A stretch of DNA of 64,000 nt from Psilocybe azurescens (GCA_023853785.1 JAJIRX010000590.1:186001-250000); one strand, 5' to 3'. Counted from the first letter of the stretch, positions 1-15,616 are shown. Notes: generated from the sequence alone by a model not told the origin. Numbers and translations: made by a program.

Positions 1-435
1 ACGCTCCAGAGAATAGATATTAGACAATGTGTTGATGGTGGATGAAGGAAGAATAGAATGGAATTGGAGCTGGAGTTGGTCTGGGGATGGGATAGAGTGA
101 CTTTATGTGTGGCGAAGTGTATGCAAGGGGGTATGATTCGTGGGGGGCAAAAAAGAAAAGAAAAAGAAAGAAAAAGAGCAACGACAACGACAAAAAATTT
201 CGATTAAGATAGAGAGGAGATGGAATAGAAGAAGAAAAGATGGATATGCCAGGAATCAAAATGAGGCTTCAAGATAGTGCAATCCAAAAAATTAAAAGCC
301 GGTGCAAGTGCAAAACATGACGCAAGATAGAGAAGGGAAAAAAGGCGAAGAGGAATCGTAAGAGGAAGTCAAGGCACCACAAAACAAGCCACACACACAC
401 ACCGCAATTCAAAAGCCACGCCACAAACCCCATAC
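1..435. other. 3' flank of the SNF1 gene, no gene seen
   Basis: No convincing coding exon is visible. The plus strand holds an A/G-rich run (about 150-180), which reads as a pyrimidine-rich tract on the minus strand. This is probably the 3' untranslated and intergenic sequence downstream of the minus-strand kinase gene that ends at 436. Confidence 0.5.
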
Positions 436-2840
<2,405 letters not shown>

Positions 2841-3383
2841 GGTGAGCTGGGGTTGGTCGTCGTCGTCGACGTCGAAGGAGAAGTGGGGTTTCTTTGTTTG
2901 GCCTCGCTTTCGACGCCCCCTGATGGTCCACTCTCCGATAGAACTCCGATAGTCTGAGTGGACCTGGGCCATACCACATTTGGACGCTAAATCAAATCCA
3001 CGAATTCATACGCATACCTCACAAGCCATGATGATACGACCAATCCGACTTGGGGCGCTGATAATCAGTCTCACCCGGAACTCTTCATATCAGTTGCGGT
3101 TGAGCAAAAGTGAGCAAAAAGCCGACGACAATCAGCCCCCGGTGCCGGCTACTTACAGAGTAAGCATGCTTTTCAGCGAGCACGCCCAGTAAATTCTAGA
3201 ATGGTCATATACGTAGTACCCATATATAAGTATCTTTCAGCTCCAGTGCCTCAAAGCACCCTGACCCTTTACTGGGAAGTAACTCACGCCTCTTCTAGCT
3301 CTGCCGACCCTCCACATCGCTCACAAAAGCCCCGCTTGGACCCAAGCTCGTTCCGGATCTTACGCCCCCTCCTCAAGCACAAG
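2841..3383. promoter_or_regulatory. intergenic region between SNF1 and the divergent small gene
   Basis: This 540-bp gap separates two divergently oriented genes, so it should hold both promoters. A TATA-like stretch (CATATATAAG) lies at about 3221-3230 for the plus-strand gene. No other coding exon is evident. Confidence 0.4.
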
Positions 3384-3791
3384 ATGGAGTACAAGACCTA
3401 CAACGGCACCACCACCATAACAATCCAACCAATCCCCAGAAAGTCCACCTGGGTAAGTCACCTTGATCTTCACTCCAATCTCACACGACCTCATAATCAC
3501 CCATAGGTCTGCTGGAACCAACGAAGCCAACACGCACTTTCCAGCCCCAGTCCTAATTCTAATCCAAATCTGATCTCAACACCAGTACCAAGAAGAATCC
3601 TTAAATCATCGCCGTCATCATCCACAAGATTCGCCGACTCTACGAACCCCCATCTCAGGGCTTCCACGACAAAGCTCTCAAAGCTACTCTTAGCCATCAC
3701 AATTTTCCTCGGCGCAACATATGGCGAGGGCATGACAAGGACAATTGCACTCATCGCTCTGTTCGTGGTGTATCTGACCGAGATCGGCTAG
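3384..3791 (+). CDS. small two-helix membrane protein, function unknown
   Basis: Two exons (3384-3452 and 3507-3791) joined by a 54-nt GTAAGT..CATAG intron, in phase 0, give 117 residues. The N-terminus begins MEYKTYNGTTTITIQPIP, followed by a Ser/Pro-rich low-complexity middle. The C-terminus carries two hydrophobic stretches, KLLLAITIFLGATYG and TIALIALFVVYLTEI, consistent with a hairpin in a membrane. I do not recognise a named family. The gene is probably real: the splice sites are clean, the frame is open, and a decayed copy of the 3' exon lies at about 22400-22583 with the terminal TAG in the same place. It is divergent from SNF1. Confidence 0.65.
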
Positions 3792-4367
3792 TTAGCCCGA
3801 TCACGACTGCCTAGCTGCTCGTATGGTACTGGCAGAGACAGAAATCCAAATGAAAATGCAGACGCGAATTCGAGGCCCGGACAGTGGAGGTGCATCTCAG
3901 TATTAATACTCAGGCACGATCTGCACGTATTATTAGCAAGCTTATCTCTGTACTTAATATGTAAAAACACGACCATGTTAACAATGAACCTAAGATTAGA
4001 CGTATGGGACTTGAGATTTGGGAATAGACAAATCATCATTTCTTGACCCTTTATCACCGAGCTTATAGGTGTTTTAAAAATGATCTGGAGGTCGAATGTC
4101 AGGGTAACAACAGTACTTATAGTTCCGAAAGTGATTGAAACAAGCACACTTATCACTCGATATTGATTTCAAGCAGCATCGAAAATTGTTATCATTTCTT
4201 CAGTTTACAAAATATATCAAATAGGTTTTTGTGATAAAGGAGAATGGGCAGCATAGAGCGTTGTCAAAGGAACGTGGTCGGCAATACAAGATACAAAATA
4301 CAAGAGTTATTCAGAGGGTCATGTTAAAGACGGACCCTGATACCGTCTTCACGCGTATCCGGCGACT
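3792..4367. other. intergenic, no gene seen
   Basis: AT-rich sequence between the small plus-strand gene and the 3' end of copy A. The two genes converge here, so it is expected to hold their 3' untranslated regions. A long minus-strand open frame (3788-4156) has no recognisable domain and no splice support. Confidence 0.4.
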
Positions 4368-7221
4368 TCAGTGGAAGTTCCAGTGGTCGCCACCGACAGT
4401 ATAGAGGACAGTCGGCCCAATCCTTCCCTTCCTTGCATACGGCCAGGTGTTGGGCCCAATGTCCTCGAAACGACGTCCGAGGTATCCTTTCGAGTTGGAG
4501 GCCTTAACTCCAGGATGATGGATGCCGATAGTATATGGCCAGTTGGCTGCCTCGTCCGGAAGGGATGTACCAGCTTTGACCAAGTCCTTAGCCAGCAACC
4601 TGGGTCTATTAGGGAGAAGTCAATGGTTAATATTAATGTCCGGGAATTGACCTTTATCAGACTATTGACTTACCCAGAGGGCGGAGTCGAAGTACTCAAT
4701 TTGAACGAAAATTTCATGCCATTTGTAGCAGTCTGGCCATTCAAGGACCATTCTAGAACAGCCGTAAACTGGTAACCACTCGCTGGGAGCCCCGTGAAGT
4801 GACACCCTTGAACCTGAATAATAATAAACATTAGCAACATGGTTGCGAGTTTTCGTGGTATTGAAACTGACCATGTTAGAGGCGGTAATGCTTGTTTGAT
4901 TGAAACCAATTGAGACACCTGGGACCGCAGGACCAGAACCGGTTAATCACCCTGTACAAAAAAGGATCATTAAGGTATGACCTCTGTAGATTGCGGAAGT
5001 AGGTTCAGGATGACATACAAGTGGATCCAAGAGGCGCGTTGTCAGCATCGACTTGCAATGTCCAGTCTGCGGAGGAGGGGTAGACCCCAGGAATGGTCAC
5101 AATGCAAGTACAGATCTCAGTGGCGCCACCGGCTCTAAATGTTATATTCCTCTGGCTTACGGTGGGTGTACTCCCAACCCAGTTGTTGAAGCTAGCAGCT
5201 ATGCAATACGTGAGAAACGGTCTAGAATTAACGTGATATTCAGAAGCCAGCTTACATGAGTCGAAAGACCCGGTGTCTTCGTGAGGCCAGTTAGGGTCGG
5301 GATTGTCAGCGGTAGGATGACGCGTTTCCGCCACAAGACAGTAGTGGTCGTTTCCTGAAGGAAGTTCTATAGGGTTCAAAATATCGAAAGGGTTATCCAA
5401 CACGTTGAGACTGTTGGCAGACGCTGTGATGGTGCACGTGGCTATAATCGGATTCCCCTTTTCATCGACATCGTTGACTGCCCATTTTGAATAGGTAGCG
5501 GGATAAAGCACAAGGTTGTTGGGGATACAGAAGAGACGTATCTCAACTTCATAATTGCCTAGAGTGGAATTCCCACGGACATAAGTGTAGTTGGGTTTGC
5601 CTTGGCTGATCACAATGCTGTTTGCATCAGTATAGTCCTTGTTGGCGTTGGCACCGCCGAGGGTGGCTGTAGGGTCTGATAAGGGAGAGTCTCCAACAGC
5701 CTGAATATCTAAAGTGAATGGAGATCAATACTTCTCCATCCATATGTGATTTTCTTGGGCCTACCTGGTGAGTGGTATACAGTGTTAGTGCGCGGGAAAT
5801 GATTGGTGTCGTTCAATGCGTCACGGAACCACCATCCAGTAGCAGAGCCCGTAACATTGGCAGTACTGGCGATATGAAGTGTATCTTGGACTGGTTTGAC
5901 GGGGGTCCCAGCCCCGCCAGCTGTAAGAGCTTCCTGAGCTTGTTGGACGCAGGGCTTGCGAAATTCAAGTTTGTAGTCGCGTCGTCATGAAAGACGATGT
6001 TCTGCGCCCCAAGCAAGTAGACATTTGTAATGGGGATTCCTCCAGACTGAGATGAAGAATCCACAACGACACTTGCTTGAAGCGAGACCCAAGCAAAAGT
6101 CTCAATGAGGACGCCAGAAGGAGGATAGACGGCAATTGTGATCGTATCGTTGAAGCCGGGTGGTAGAGATACATGGATGCCGACATCCGAATTGTCTGAG
6201 AGAGGTGTTTTACCCATGTTTATTATACCACTCGGAGAAGACAGCGTGACATGGGTTCCATCTGGCATGGATGAGCTCTGCAAGAATGGGGACGTTAGTA
6301 TGTCGCATCGGCTGGACAGAGGCCGTAAAGTGTACCTCAATGATTATGTTGAAATTGAGGTCACTTGTACCATCGTCGACGACGTGGAGACGTGTGGAGA
6401 CACTGATCACAGGTGCTCTGGGATCTGCAACGACAACCTGAGATACAATTAGTCCTACTACATGTATGTCTATACTGTCAGAGGATGCTCACGTTGTAAT
6501 ATGCCGTTGAAGTATCGTTGTTAATAAAGTTGAGAAACTCCCTCCAGTTCTTGACATCGGAAGGGGGTGCAGGCAAGATATCTCGCAAGCGATCACTGCC
6601 TCTGGGGTCGAAGCTTGAGGGGATTGAAGCCTGTGTAGCAATGAGTGCGTAGTGAAATCCACCCATCGAGGATGGATTAAAATGAAATGGGATGTGGTGA
6701 GCAACAACTTTAATTTTCAACTCGTAAGTACATCCGTGTGAGGAGCAGGCCAACTTGGGACAACGTACTGTCGTTTGGGGTCAATTTATTGAAGACCAAA
6801 GGACCTGGACCTAAAGCCTTCTTGGTGTTCCAGGCTTGAGGCCATAATATGAGCTCGCTGGGAACCGCGCGAAGGACGACCGCGGATCTTGCTCCTGGCG
6901 CGGCACTGGAAGTAGTGGCCGCTCGGATATAAATGTGGTTAGTTTCGTACGGCTGAAGTGGAAGACTAATGAACTGGTCATATTTGCTGATCAGTGTCGC
7001 CTTATCTAGGTCGTTCCCAAAGTGCGGGATGATATCCGGGGTCTATGGTACAGTAAGTAATGGTGCAAAACAAGAAATGGTATAACGAACAAAGGCCAAG
7101 GCCTTGGTGGCATCGATGTCGCTCGTTAAGACTATGATTGGACTTGTTAGCTTCGATTGTATGTGTGCGACAGTGTTGACATACAGTTTCGAAAGACGAG
7201 ATTGTTGGTAGTGTCAGACAT
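4368..7221 (-). pseudogene. copy A of the A-D family: large two-half beta-rich protein, with lesions
   Basis: Unrecognised protein family present four times in this window. The start (MSDTTNNLVFRN) and about ten short introns match copies B, C and D exon by exon. No signal peptide is visible, so a soluble cytosolic protein is likely. The sequence is built as a twofold repeat. The first half shows the pattern RAVPSELILWPQAW then GGFHYALIAT. The second shows IRLFCIPNNLVLYPATY then SGNDHYCLVAETRHPT. Each half is followed by a beta-rich segment. The end is IGIHHPGV...KGYLGRRF...VGGDHWNFH. Two lesions are seen: a one-base frame change at about 5928-5945, and a TGA at 4947-4949. The latter sits right after a splice junction, where copies C and D have an Arg or Lys codon; it would remove about 190 residues. 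The TGA is a substitution and not a homopolymer slip. Function unknown. Confidence 0.7.
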
Positions 7222-7880
7222 GGTTAAAACTTTGTATGCTAGTAGTTCAAGCTTCAGAGCTAGAATTCTTCGAGGGAGAACTGAGGATTCAGATGGATAG
7301 AGTTGCTTGGCTTTATACCCCCAAGACTTCTCAAACTCTGGCTTAGGTGACTTAGGATGCTACAGAAATTATCCTCTTCAGAGAGTAACTCGGTATGTCT
7401 GAGGAGCTACAAAGACTCCGATATAAAATTGTTGACATATGTGGCTTCCTCACTCGGGTCCCATGGACCAAAATGACGATGAAGAAAAATATCTCAGAGA
7501 ACTGTATCAGAAAACTAATGGTTCTATGACAGAAAGCCTGGTTCTAAAGCTTCAAGAACAATTCTTTAGAAGGTGTGCTCACCAGCTGACTGTCAAAGAA
7601 ATGGCGGCGTCAACAGTCAGTAATACGAATGAATATTCTTGGTTTTGGAACTTGGTTCACTGTCACTCCACGTAATTCAATAGCTATTTATATCGTCTAA
7701 TCAATTATGAAATGACATACCCGTCAGACTGAACCATAATGGGTCCCAAAAGTTCCATAAAAAGCCTTTGTGAGTTACGCCATTTGGATTCGGAGCCGTT
7801 CCGACCAGTGCCGCTTTCGCAGATTTGCATGCAATAATTTGGTCGAATTTCACGCAGTTCCATTTTATCATCTAATTTTT
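7222..7880 (-). repeat. upstream segment co-duplicated with copy B (inverted copy at about 18880-19457)
   Basis: Block upstream of copy A that recurs, in opposite orientation, upstream of copy B. Shared landmarks include GGTCAGCTGGTGA, the Cys-free promoter leader, the run GGCGTAACTCACAAAGGC and AAAGCTTCAAGAAC-type sequence. Part of it (the AGCTGGTGAAC landmark at about 50171) is also upstream of copy D. The gene was therefore duplicated with its regulatory region. Confidence 0.7.
7311..7320 (-). promoter_or_regulatory. TATA box of copy A
   Basis: GGGTATAAAG on the minus strand, about 90 bp upstream of the start codon at 7221. The same TATA box and the following CTCAGTTCT..GAAGAATTC-like leader are found upstream of copy B at 19361 and, more diverged, of copies C and D. 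Confidence 0.6.
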
Positions 7881-10003
7881 CTGGCCACATTTGAATATGA
7901 AACCTCTTATCTCAGGAAATTTCAACAAAGGTGGACCGTTAAGTAGGGCTTATTATACTGTACACTACGTTTACGATATACACCATATACACCTGAAAGG
8001 GGTGGGAACAATCAAAAATGCGCCGCGGATGTCCAAATATACTATATCAGGTAGGAGTGGGTTTGAATAGACTTAAAGGGGAGATCACACCAACCAACCA
8101 TACGTTTCTCAAAAGAAAATGATGATTTTGCTGAAGCAGGGAGACACTGTGGACTGTATTTCTCTCTGTGACATGCCTAGAATAAACGTATTCTATGTGC
8201 GCCATTGTACACCACAATTCACCATGTTTGAGTGTGTTCGGCCGCCCTAAACACGGAATTTCTCAAACTCTAAATTCGGCTTATGAGGCTTACGCTGACG
8301 TTGTCAAGCTAGTCCAAACCTAATTTTCAGCAGATTTGAACTCGAGCTCCTTTAATAAGAGTAATAGGATGTGCAAAAAATGGTAAATCATATTAGCACG
8401 GATGCATTTCTGGGTACAAAACAAATCGATTGAGAATGAACAAAGTAACCTTAAAGACAATTTTACTCACATGCTGTATAGGTCTCTGTGACTAATTCAG
8501 AGATTATTTTTAAGGGCTATCCAGTAACTTACGGTTAGGATAATATAAATCCAGAAGGAGAATCCTCAGCATTTTTTACTTTAGTCACAAGGTTAATTCT
8601 GCAAGGAAACATTCTCACTGAGATAAAATCGTACTCCTTAAATGCTATTGAAAGAAATTTATACAATTGTCTTGCTTCTTATTGACACACTTGTGACAGA
8701 ACTTGTGCATGACAGCATTTCATTCTGAAGAGAAATCTGACACAAAAATACTACTAAGGGCACAATGCGCTTCACAAGTTCTTCAGGGGCTTTGTTACAC
8801 GAAGCGAAGAGGCTCAGATGTATTACCGCTTGCACCATAGCCGATTTCTCACAAGGCTCTTTGGCTGGTGGAAGGCATATTTATTGGGTATCCGGTATTA
8901 CCATAAGTAGTACCAGGAGCGAGAATGTATACCTACACAACACTGCAGACTAAGGATGTGTGCATGTATCGAGTATTAGAGTGTTAAGCACCATCCAGGT
9001 GCTTAAAGGAAAAGTATGAGAATGCCTCTGTAGCCTTGAAGGACTTAACCCATCTGCCATTGTCAAGACCTTAAGCCCAGGGCTTGTTCGGATGATCCAA
9101 CAGATCTCGTGGATTTAAAAATAAGATATGCAATGATTGTAGCGCCCGGTGTGTCAGGAATGGTCGATCCCAGATCTCTGGCTAAAATTACACAAATAGC
9201 ACAGATCTAGGACTCGGAAAGCCTATGCAGCAACTAGGTACAAGCTATAGAGCTCAGCATAAATGTCACAGGCCTACTGAGATCATAGTGAAATCACTGC
9301 TTCAGTTGAAAAAAAAAAAAAAAAATTTGAACACTGCAGTGTTGAAAGGTTCACCTCGTTTTAGAAGCTACCGGAAAACTGATGCGCATTGGAACTCAGT
9401 CAGTCGACGTCGGGAATACTGAACTTAAAATCCCGGTCACACTAACTTTAAGTGAGAATTGACAAGTTACAAGTCCGAAGTGTATTCTTTATTTATATTT
9501 AGCAAGCACCGTACTCACAGTTTGCTTCTGTCTTGGGAAAAAATCAGCTCTGCTCACATTTGCATAATCTTGACCTCCAAATGCATCTCATTAATATCTA
9601 TATTACACCATTTCCACCATTCATTAGCTCAGTATTGAAAATGTGCAATTCGGGGATGGAACCGTTCCACTGTACTTTATTCTTAGCTGAGGGCTAGTTT
9701 CCATGGGTGTCCTGAGAAAGCTTTTACCTGACGAAGATGTCTGAATACTTAGAAGGTATCACCGTGAATGCTTACGGAATATGGCCTATCTTCGCTCGAT
9801 CCTCGCTCTTTGATATACCCTTACACACTTTGCATATTCAGGTGCGGGAAAATTCATTGATTTGAGATAGGAAAGTGGATATGCAGATCTAGTTGGTAAA
9901 GCATAAAGATTCCATTGCTCGCACACCCTCCGGGACTCCCATGTCGAAAATCTTCCCTAAATGCACCACATACTTGTTCAAAAGCAATAAATAGAACACG
10001 GAA
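7881..10003. other. 2.1 kb without recognisable genes
   Basis: AT-rich sequence with short open frames only. It contains an A17 run near 9310. No domain, tRNA or repeat family was recognised between the copy A upstream block and the retrotransposon. Confidence 0.4.
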
Positions 10004-10008
10004 GAAAG

Positions 10009-10292
10009 TGTAAGCCTGGCCCTTCCCCCTGTCTCACCCCTTGCTCATCGTCCGCGCGCGACTGGATCACGCTTATGTTCTCGATCATCACCTGACCCCG
10101 ACATACAATTTTACATGTCTCCATACCTTCGTTCCTTGTCTCTTACCACATCGAACGAAGGTACATATTTAGATTATTGTATCCGTAGTCAGGGTCTCTT
10201 ACCACATCAAACGAAGACCCTTTTGTCCTTTCCTTCCAGGCTACCTTAAGCACCACAATCCAGTGAGGCTTGTCATACCCGGCAGCCTTTCA
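10009..10292 (+). repeat. 5' LTR
   Basis: 284 bp, TG..CA ends. It differs from the 3' LTR by one A/G substitution (GTACATATTT here, GTACGTATTT there) and one fewer CG dinucleotide in the GCGCGCG run. It contains two imperfect hairpins that share the loop sequence CTTACCACATC(G/A)AACGAAG. Confidence 0.95.
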
Positions 10293-10308
10293 CTTTTTTT
10301 TTTGAAAA

Positions 10309-11560
10309 TGACAATCGTTCTCCCCAGGTCTAGCGGCCAGGAAAATTTTTCTACCCAACCTGTCTCGAAAGCCATCGACGGAGACACCTCTCGTCACACG
10401 CCAGGAGTCCAGGAGAAGAGCGGCCACTGTACCGCTCCCTCTCTCCGATCAGGAACTCTCAAGCTCACCACCTCCGGCCGAAGGACTCTGGTTCGACTCA
10501 GCTCCCAGCTCACCGGTCATACCACCTACCAGCTCACCGGCTCACCCGCCATCCATCCTACCAACACCTTCACCATCCATCACTTCCTCTCACATCTCCA
10601 TCATTCCCTCACCACACCTAAACAGGTTCTTATTACCTAAACGAGACGCCACGGACTCGTCCAGCGAATCAGACGACAGCCTCAGTAACCATCATTCCCA
10701 ATTTCGCCCGACGCCACCAGCGCCCACGCCTTACCACTTGGGGAAATGTCATCACTAGCCGAGGTCAAAGTCTCTAAATTAAAAGATTGCCCCATGCTCA
10801 CCGCGGGGAAAATCACACCGCTCATCCTCCACACCTGGACAACGCCTGCAAGCGCTTCCTCAAACACTCTGGCAAGGAACCGGACGAGATCGTGAGCTTT
10901 GTGGCCGACGCCATGCTCGAGCCACGCCTGCAGGGCGTGGTATCAGAGCGGTTCCAATCGGATCGACAAACTCACGCTGTCAGAATACATTCAGGAACTG
11001 GCTAATTTAGTCCTCGACAAGAACTGGGCGCACCAAATTAAGCAACAGATCCTTTCGGCCAAACAGCCGGAGGGATCGCGTTTAAGTTGACTGGAGGATC
11101 GAGGTCGAGAACCTCAACGCTCTCCTCATCACCTCTTCCAAAAGCACTCATTCACTGAGGGCACCCTCCGCAACCTCCCTCGGAAGCAAACACCCGCAGT
11201 GCACTCGCCCTCAAACTATACACCAATCCGGTGTCCAAGGATGCGGATTACAAGACCTGGGCGGATACCCTCCATGCGCTCGACGAAGAGCTTCGGAACG
11301 AAGACAAGCGTTTGAAGCCAAGATGACAGCGGGAAGGCAGAAAAGAAAAGCCTCCTCAGCCGCCTCTCCGACCGCGAAGGAAGGTACCTCCCCTTCCACC
11401 CACACATCCAACTCCTCTTCCACGTCTGCCTCCACCAACTCAGCTCGGGTCCGCCTCACCGGCGCTGAGCGCGCACTCCTGGTCAAATTCAAGGGATGCA
11501 ACTGTTGCCGCAAGTTCTTTGCGGGGCATGAGACACCCGACTGCCCCATGACGAAGGCGA
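10309..11560 (+). pseudogene. gag remnant of the retrotransposon
   Basis: Gag-like capsid sequence in several frames. Recognisable parts are SEYIQELANLVLDKNWAHQI (about 10983-11045) and YKTWADTLHALDEELRNEDK (about 11246-11310). A Lys/Ser-rich linker follows, then a Cys/His knuckle with the pattern GCNCCRKFFAGHETPDC (about 11495-11550). That knuckle is a CCHC-like cluster with unusual spacing. Frames change at least twice and a stop follows the second part, so the capsid protein is broken here. Confidence 0.75.
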
Positions 11561-11760
11561 ACACCTGGCCTGACTGGGCCACGTACAAGCCTCTTACGCT
11601 GAGATGGGACTCACCGCACAGGGCGGCCCAGAAACCCCGCCTACCAGTCGGTTTCGTTGGAATGTCCGCCCAAACGGAGGACTATGCTGATGATGACACG
11701 TACGTACCACCACATACTTCCACCACTTTACCCTCTCCCCTCTTCACCATTCCGGCACCT

Positions 11761-14700
11761 CTACGCTTCCATGGAGGCCACCGGACCCGCCATTTCCGAA
11801 TTCCCCCTCACATTTAAAGCACTACTTGACATTGGATGCCCCTCTACAGTGATTAGTGGCAACATGGCCACCTCCCTCGGTCTGCGTCGTTTCCCCTGCC
11901 GGCCGCAGAAGACAATCTGTCTTCGCTCACGGATGGACCGCTGCATTGTCGAGAGTATGCGAAGTTAGGGCTGACATTGGGGAATGGAGCATGGACATCG
12001 AAGACCATTTATGCCAAGATTTGTGATGCCTTACCTGTATCTATTATACTGGGAATGCCATTTCTTTCGTCAGAACAAATCGTGATTGACACTGAGAGCC
12101 GGACAGCAATACAAAAGTCCACCAACTACGACCTACTCAACCCCTCAATACCGGAGCGTATCTGGCAGCCGGAATACACCATCCCTCCGCCCCACCCCCC
12201 CCAAACCGAAACACCCTCCAAAGATACCCTTCGAGAGCGTCCCACCACCCCCACTCGATGGCAGCCGCCTCTCGCTGGCAGCGTCATGGCTGCGAGTGCG
12301 TGCCGGCATTGAGACTCTGGCGTTTAAAGAGCGCATGGCGGCCCTCGATGCCAAGATGAAGGTGGAATTCGCCGACCTCTTCCCCCCGCGTCTCCCAGAC
12401 ACGACAGACACCGTACCCAACCACATATACCACAGAATTCGGCTCAAAGAGGCTAACAAGGTGGTCAAAGGACGCGGTTACTCCAGCGCCCAAGAAAACA
12501 CCACGACAGCTGGAAATTGCTGCTCGAGGAGCACCTAGCTGCAGGGCGACTACGCCCCCTCGTCGTCTGAACATTCCTCCCCTCCTTCATCATCCCGAAA
12601 CTCCGGAATGGAGTGCCTGACCACACCGTTCCCCCCACGCTGGGTGAACGATTATTGGGAGCTCAACAACAACACCGTACGCTGACGTTTTCCCCTTGCC
12701 GCGCATCGACGACATCCTCGCAGACTGCGGGAAGGGCAAGATCTTTGCCAAAATAGACATGACTAACTCGTTCTTCCAGACGAGGGTCCATCCGGACGAC
12801 ATACATCTCACCGCCGTGCGGACACCCTGGGGACTGTACGAGTGGACCGTCATGCCGATGGGGCGGATGCAATGCGCCGTCGACACACCAGCGGCGCATG
12901 ACTGACGCACCGCGACACCTCATAGGAATAATATGCCATGTATACCTCGACGACATCATCATCTGGTCGCAGGACGAGGGCGGAACATCGCCGCAATGTC
13001 AGAGCAGTGCTGGAAGCCCTCGCGCAAGGCCGGACTCTACTGCAACAAATGCAAGACCGTTCTATGGGACTCCGAGGTCAACTTCTTGGGACACATCGTC
13101 TCCAGCCACGGCATCATGGCGGATCCTCGCAAATGTGACCGCATCGTCAACTGGCCTGTACCCACCACTGCGACCAACGTCCGCTGGCTTCCTAGGCCTC
13201 ACGCGTTACTTGGCGGCTTTCCTTCCCGCACTTGCTGAACACACCTCCATCCTCACACCGCTCACAAACAAAGACTGCGACCGCGAATTTCCCAGAATGG
13301 ACGGAGGCGCATCAGGTCGCATTTGATGCCATCAAACTTATGGTCACTGGCGCCGGATGCCTCACAGTTATTGACTACGAGGACCCCGACAAACACATTT
13401 TCGTCACCACCGGCGCCAGCAAGAGGCGTACCGGCGCAGTGCTCAGTTTCGGAGAGACGTGGGAGACGGCGAGGCCAGTTGCGTATGACTCATACCAACT
13501 CAACGCCGGCCGAACGCAACTACCCTACACATGAGCAAGAGCTCTCGCCATCATCAAGGCGCTTAAGAAGTGGCACACCTACCTTCTTGGCGCCAAGTTC
13601 GAAATCCACACCGACCATTGCACACTCGAATTCTTCGAGACCCAGCCTGAGACCTCCAACCGCCAGAAGCGGTGGATCAACACGCTTCGTGGACTTTGAC
13701 TTCAGCATCGTGTACATCCGAGGTGAAGACAACACCGTGGCAGACGCGCTCTCGCGCATGCCAGACGAGGCGCCTTCGGCAGAGTTAGCAGCGTGCGCCT
13801 TGGCACACACACGCACCCGCTCTTCCTCCTCCTCATCCACTCCTCCCCCCTGCCAACGAGCACCCAGAGTTCCTCGCAGCAGGAGTACTCAACATCACAA
13901 CCGACCAGAGCCTCCTGGACCTCATCAGGAACGGGTACCCCGACGACAACTTCTGCAAGCAGCTCCGCGAACGGGATTACAGCGGGCAGCATCCAAGGGG
14001 GCGCGCGAGGAGAGCGGGCTGCTATACATCGGACGCCGTTTAGTGATCCCCGCGAACACCCAAGTACGCGAGCTGTTATACTCGCTGGCTCACGACTCTC
14101 TGGGCCATTTCGGTTTCGACAAGAGCTATGGCTCACTGAGGGAGTCTTACTTCTGGCCCAACATGCGCCACAACCTTGAAGCTGCGACATCCCCTCCCTG
14201 CGTTGAATGCCAGCGCAACAAGGATCGCACCTCCAAACCCACCGGTCCCTTACACCCCCTACCCGTCCCCCGACAGCGGTTCGACACCGTCGCACTGGAC
14301 TTCGTCGGCCCACTTCCTGAAGAGGACGGCAAAGACACTATCCTTACCATCACGGACACTCTGGGAGCAGACATTCGTCTCATCCCCACTCACTCCTCCG
14401 CCTCCGCCGCAGACATCGCCCCCTAGTATTATTCGACGAATGGTACTGCGACAATGGGCTGATGGCGAGCCTCATCTCAGACCGGGACTCACTATTCACC
14501 GCCGACGTCTGGACTGAATTACACAAACTAACAGGAGTCAAGCTCAAAATGTCCACGGCCTTCCACCCGGAGACGGATGGTAGCAGCGAAGCGGACGAAC
14601 AAGACGGTCGTACAGGCCATCCGCTATTTTGTGGACCGCAACCAGAAAGGGTGGCGTAAAGCGCTACCGCGCATACGTTTTGCCTTGATGAACACGGTCA

Positions 14701-15420
14701 ACGCATCCACCGGTTTTCTCCCCCTTTCAGCTCAAGACCGGACGCTCTCCACGCATCATCCCTCCCCTCATACCCCCTCTTGACTCAGCCCTGCCGGCTG
14801 AGACCTCCGCACGCGAGATCATCGACAAGATCAACTTAGACGTCATGCAGGCGTAGGATGCGCTCACAGCCGCCAAGGTGCAACAAGCTTACCACGCCAA
14901 CCAACACCGCAGCGCTGAGATTGCATACAAGGTGGACGACCTAGTCATGCTGTCCACTGCAAACCGTCGCCCGTAATTACAAGCGCAGGGGCGCCAAACG
15001 CGTCGCCAAATTCATGCCGCGCTTCGATGGCCCCCTACTCTGTTGTCGCCGTGCACCCTGAAAAATCCGAATACACATTGCGTCTACCAAACAACCCCAA
15101 GACCTTCCCCGGATTTCACGCCAGCCTCTTGAAACCCTTTGTGCCGAACGACGTTATGGCTTTCCCTGACCAGCGCACTGCCCAAACCCGGGCGTTGTCG
15201 TCACTGAAGACGGCACGGTCGAGAACGTTATCGACAAGATTGTGGACGAACGTAGAATGGGCAGAGGCCGGCAATTCCTAGTGCGATGGGTTGGCTATGG
15301 CAGAGAACACGACGAGTGGATAGCTGGCCGCCTCCCTCGAAGACAACGAAGCCCTGGACGCCTGGGAAACCGAGAATGGCATCCCCAACGACACCAACGA
15401 CCTCACATAACCACCCCGTC
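11761..15420 (+). pseudogene. pol remnant (protease, RT, RNase H, integrase, chromodomain)
   Basis: Protease-like motif LLDIGCPSTVIS at about 11815-11855. The reverse transcriptase runs from [20 protein letters not shown] (about 12693) to the catalytic YLDD at about 12940. RNase H-like sequence spans about 13380-13700, but its first catalytic Asp, normally in a DAS motif, reads GAS. Integrase has the zinc-binding HHCC region (H..H, then CVEC, about 14085-14210). The D,D,E core follows: ALDFVGP at about 14297, SDRD at about 14477 and the Glu near 14590. The chromodomain (FLVRWVGYGREHDEW, about 15275-15320) closes the region. The reading frame changes in nearly every domain. Confidence 0.85.
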
Positions 15421-15616
15421 ACTTATTTCATTTTTATTTTTTTCACCACAATATTCCTGCTCACTCATTCCTTACACCTCTCCGCAGTTCCTTCTTCACG
15501 ATACATACATCATCGACACCATGTCATTGCACAGATTCTCCACTTCCGTAGTATAGCCTTCCCTTCACCCTTCTTTCCATCCCCCCCGGGGGGCCATTTT
15601 TCTGAGGGGGGAAGAG

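Noticed and set aside
10938..10951. TGGTATCAGAGCGG, a match to the usual initiator-tRNA primer-binding site
   Set aside because: It lies about 650 bp inside the element in gag-like sequence, not next to the 5' LTR, so it is probably coincidence. I found no convincing primer-binding site right after the LTR.
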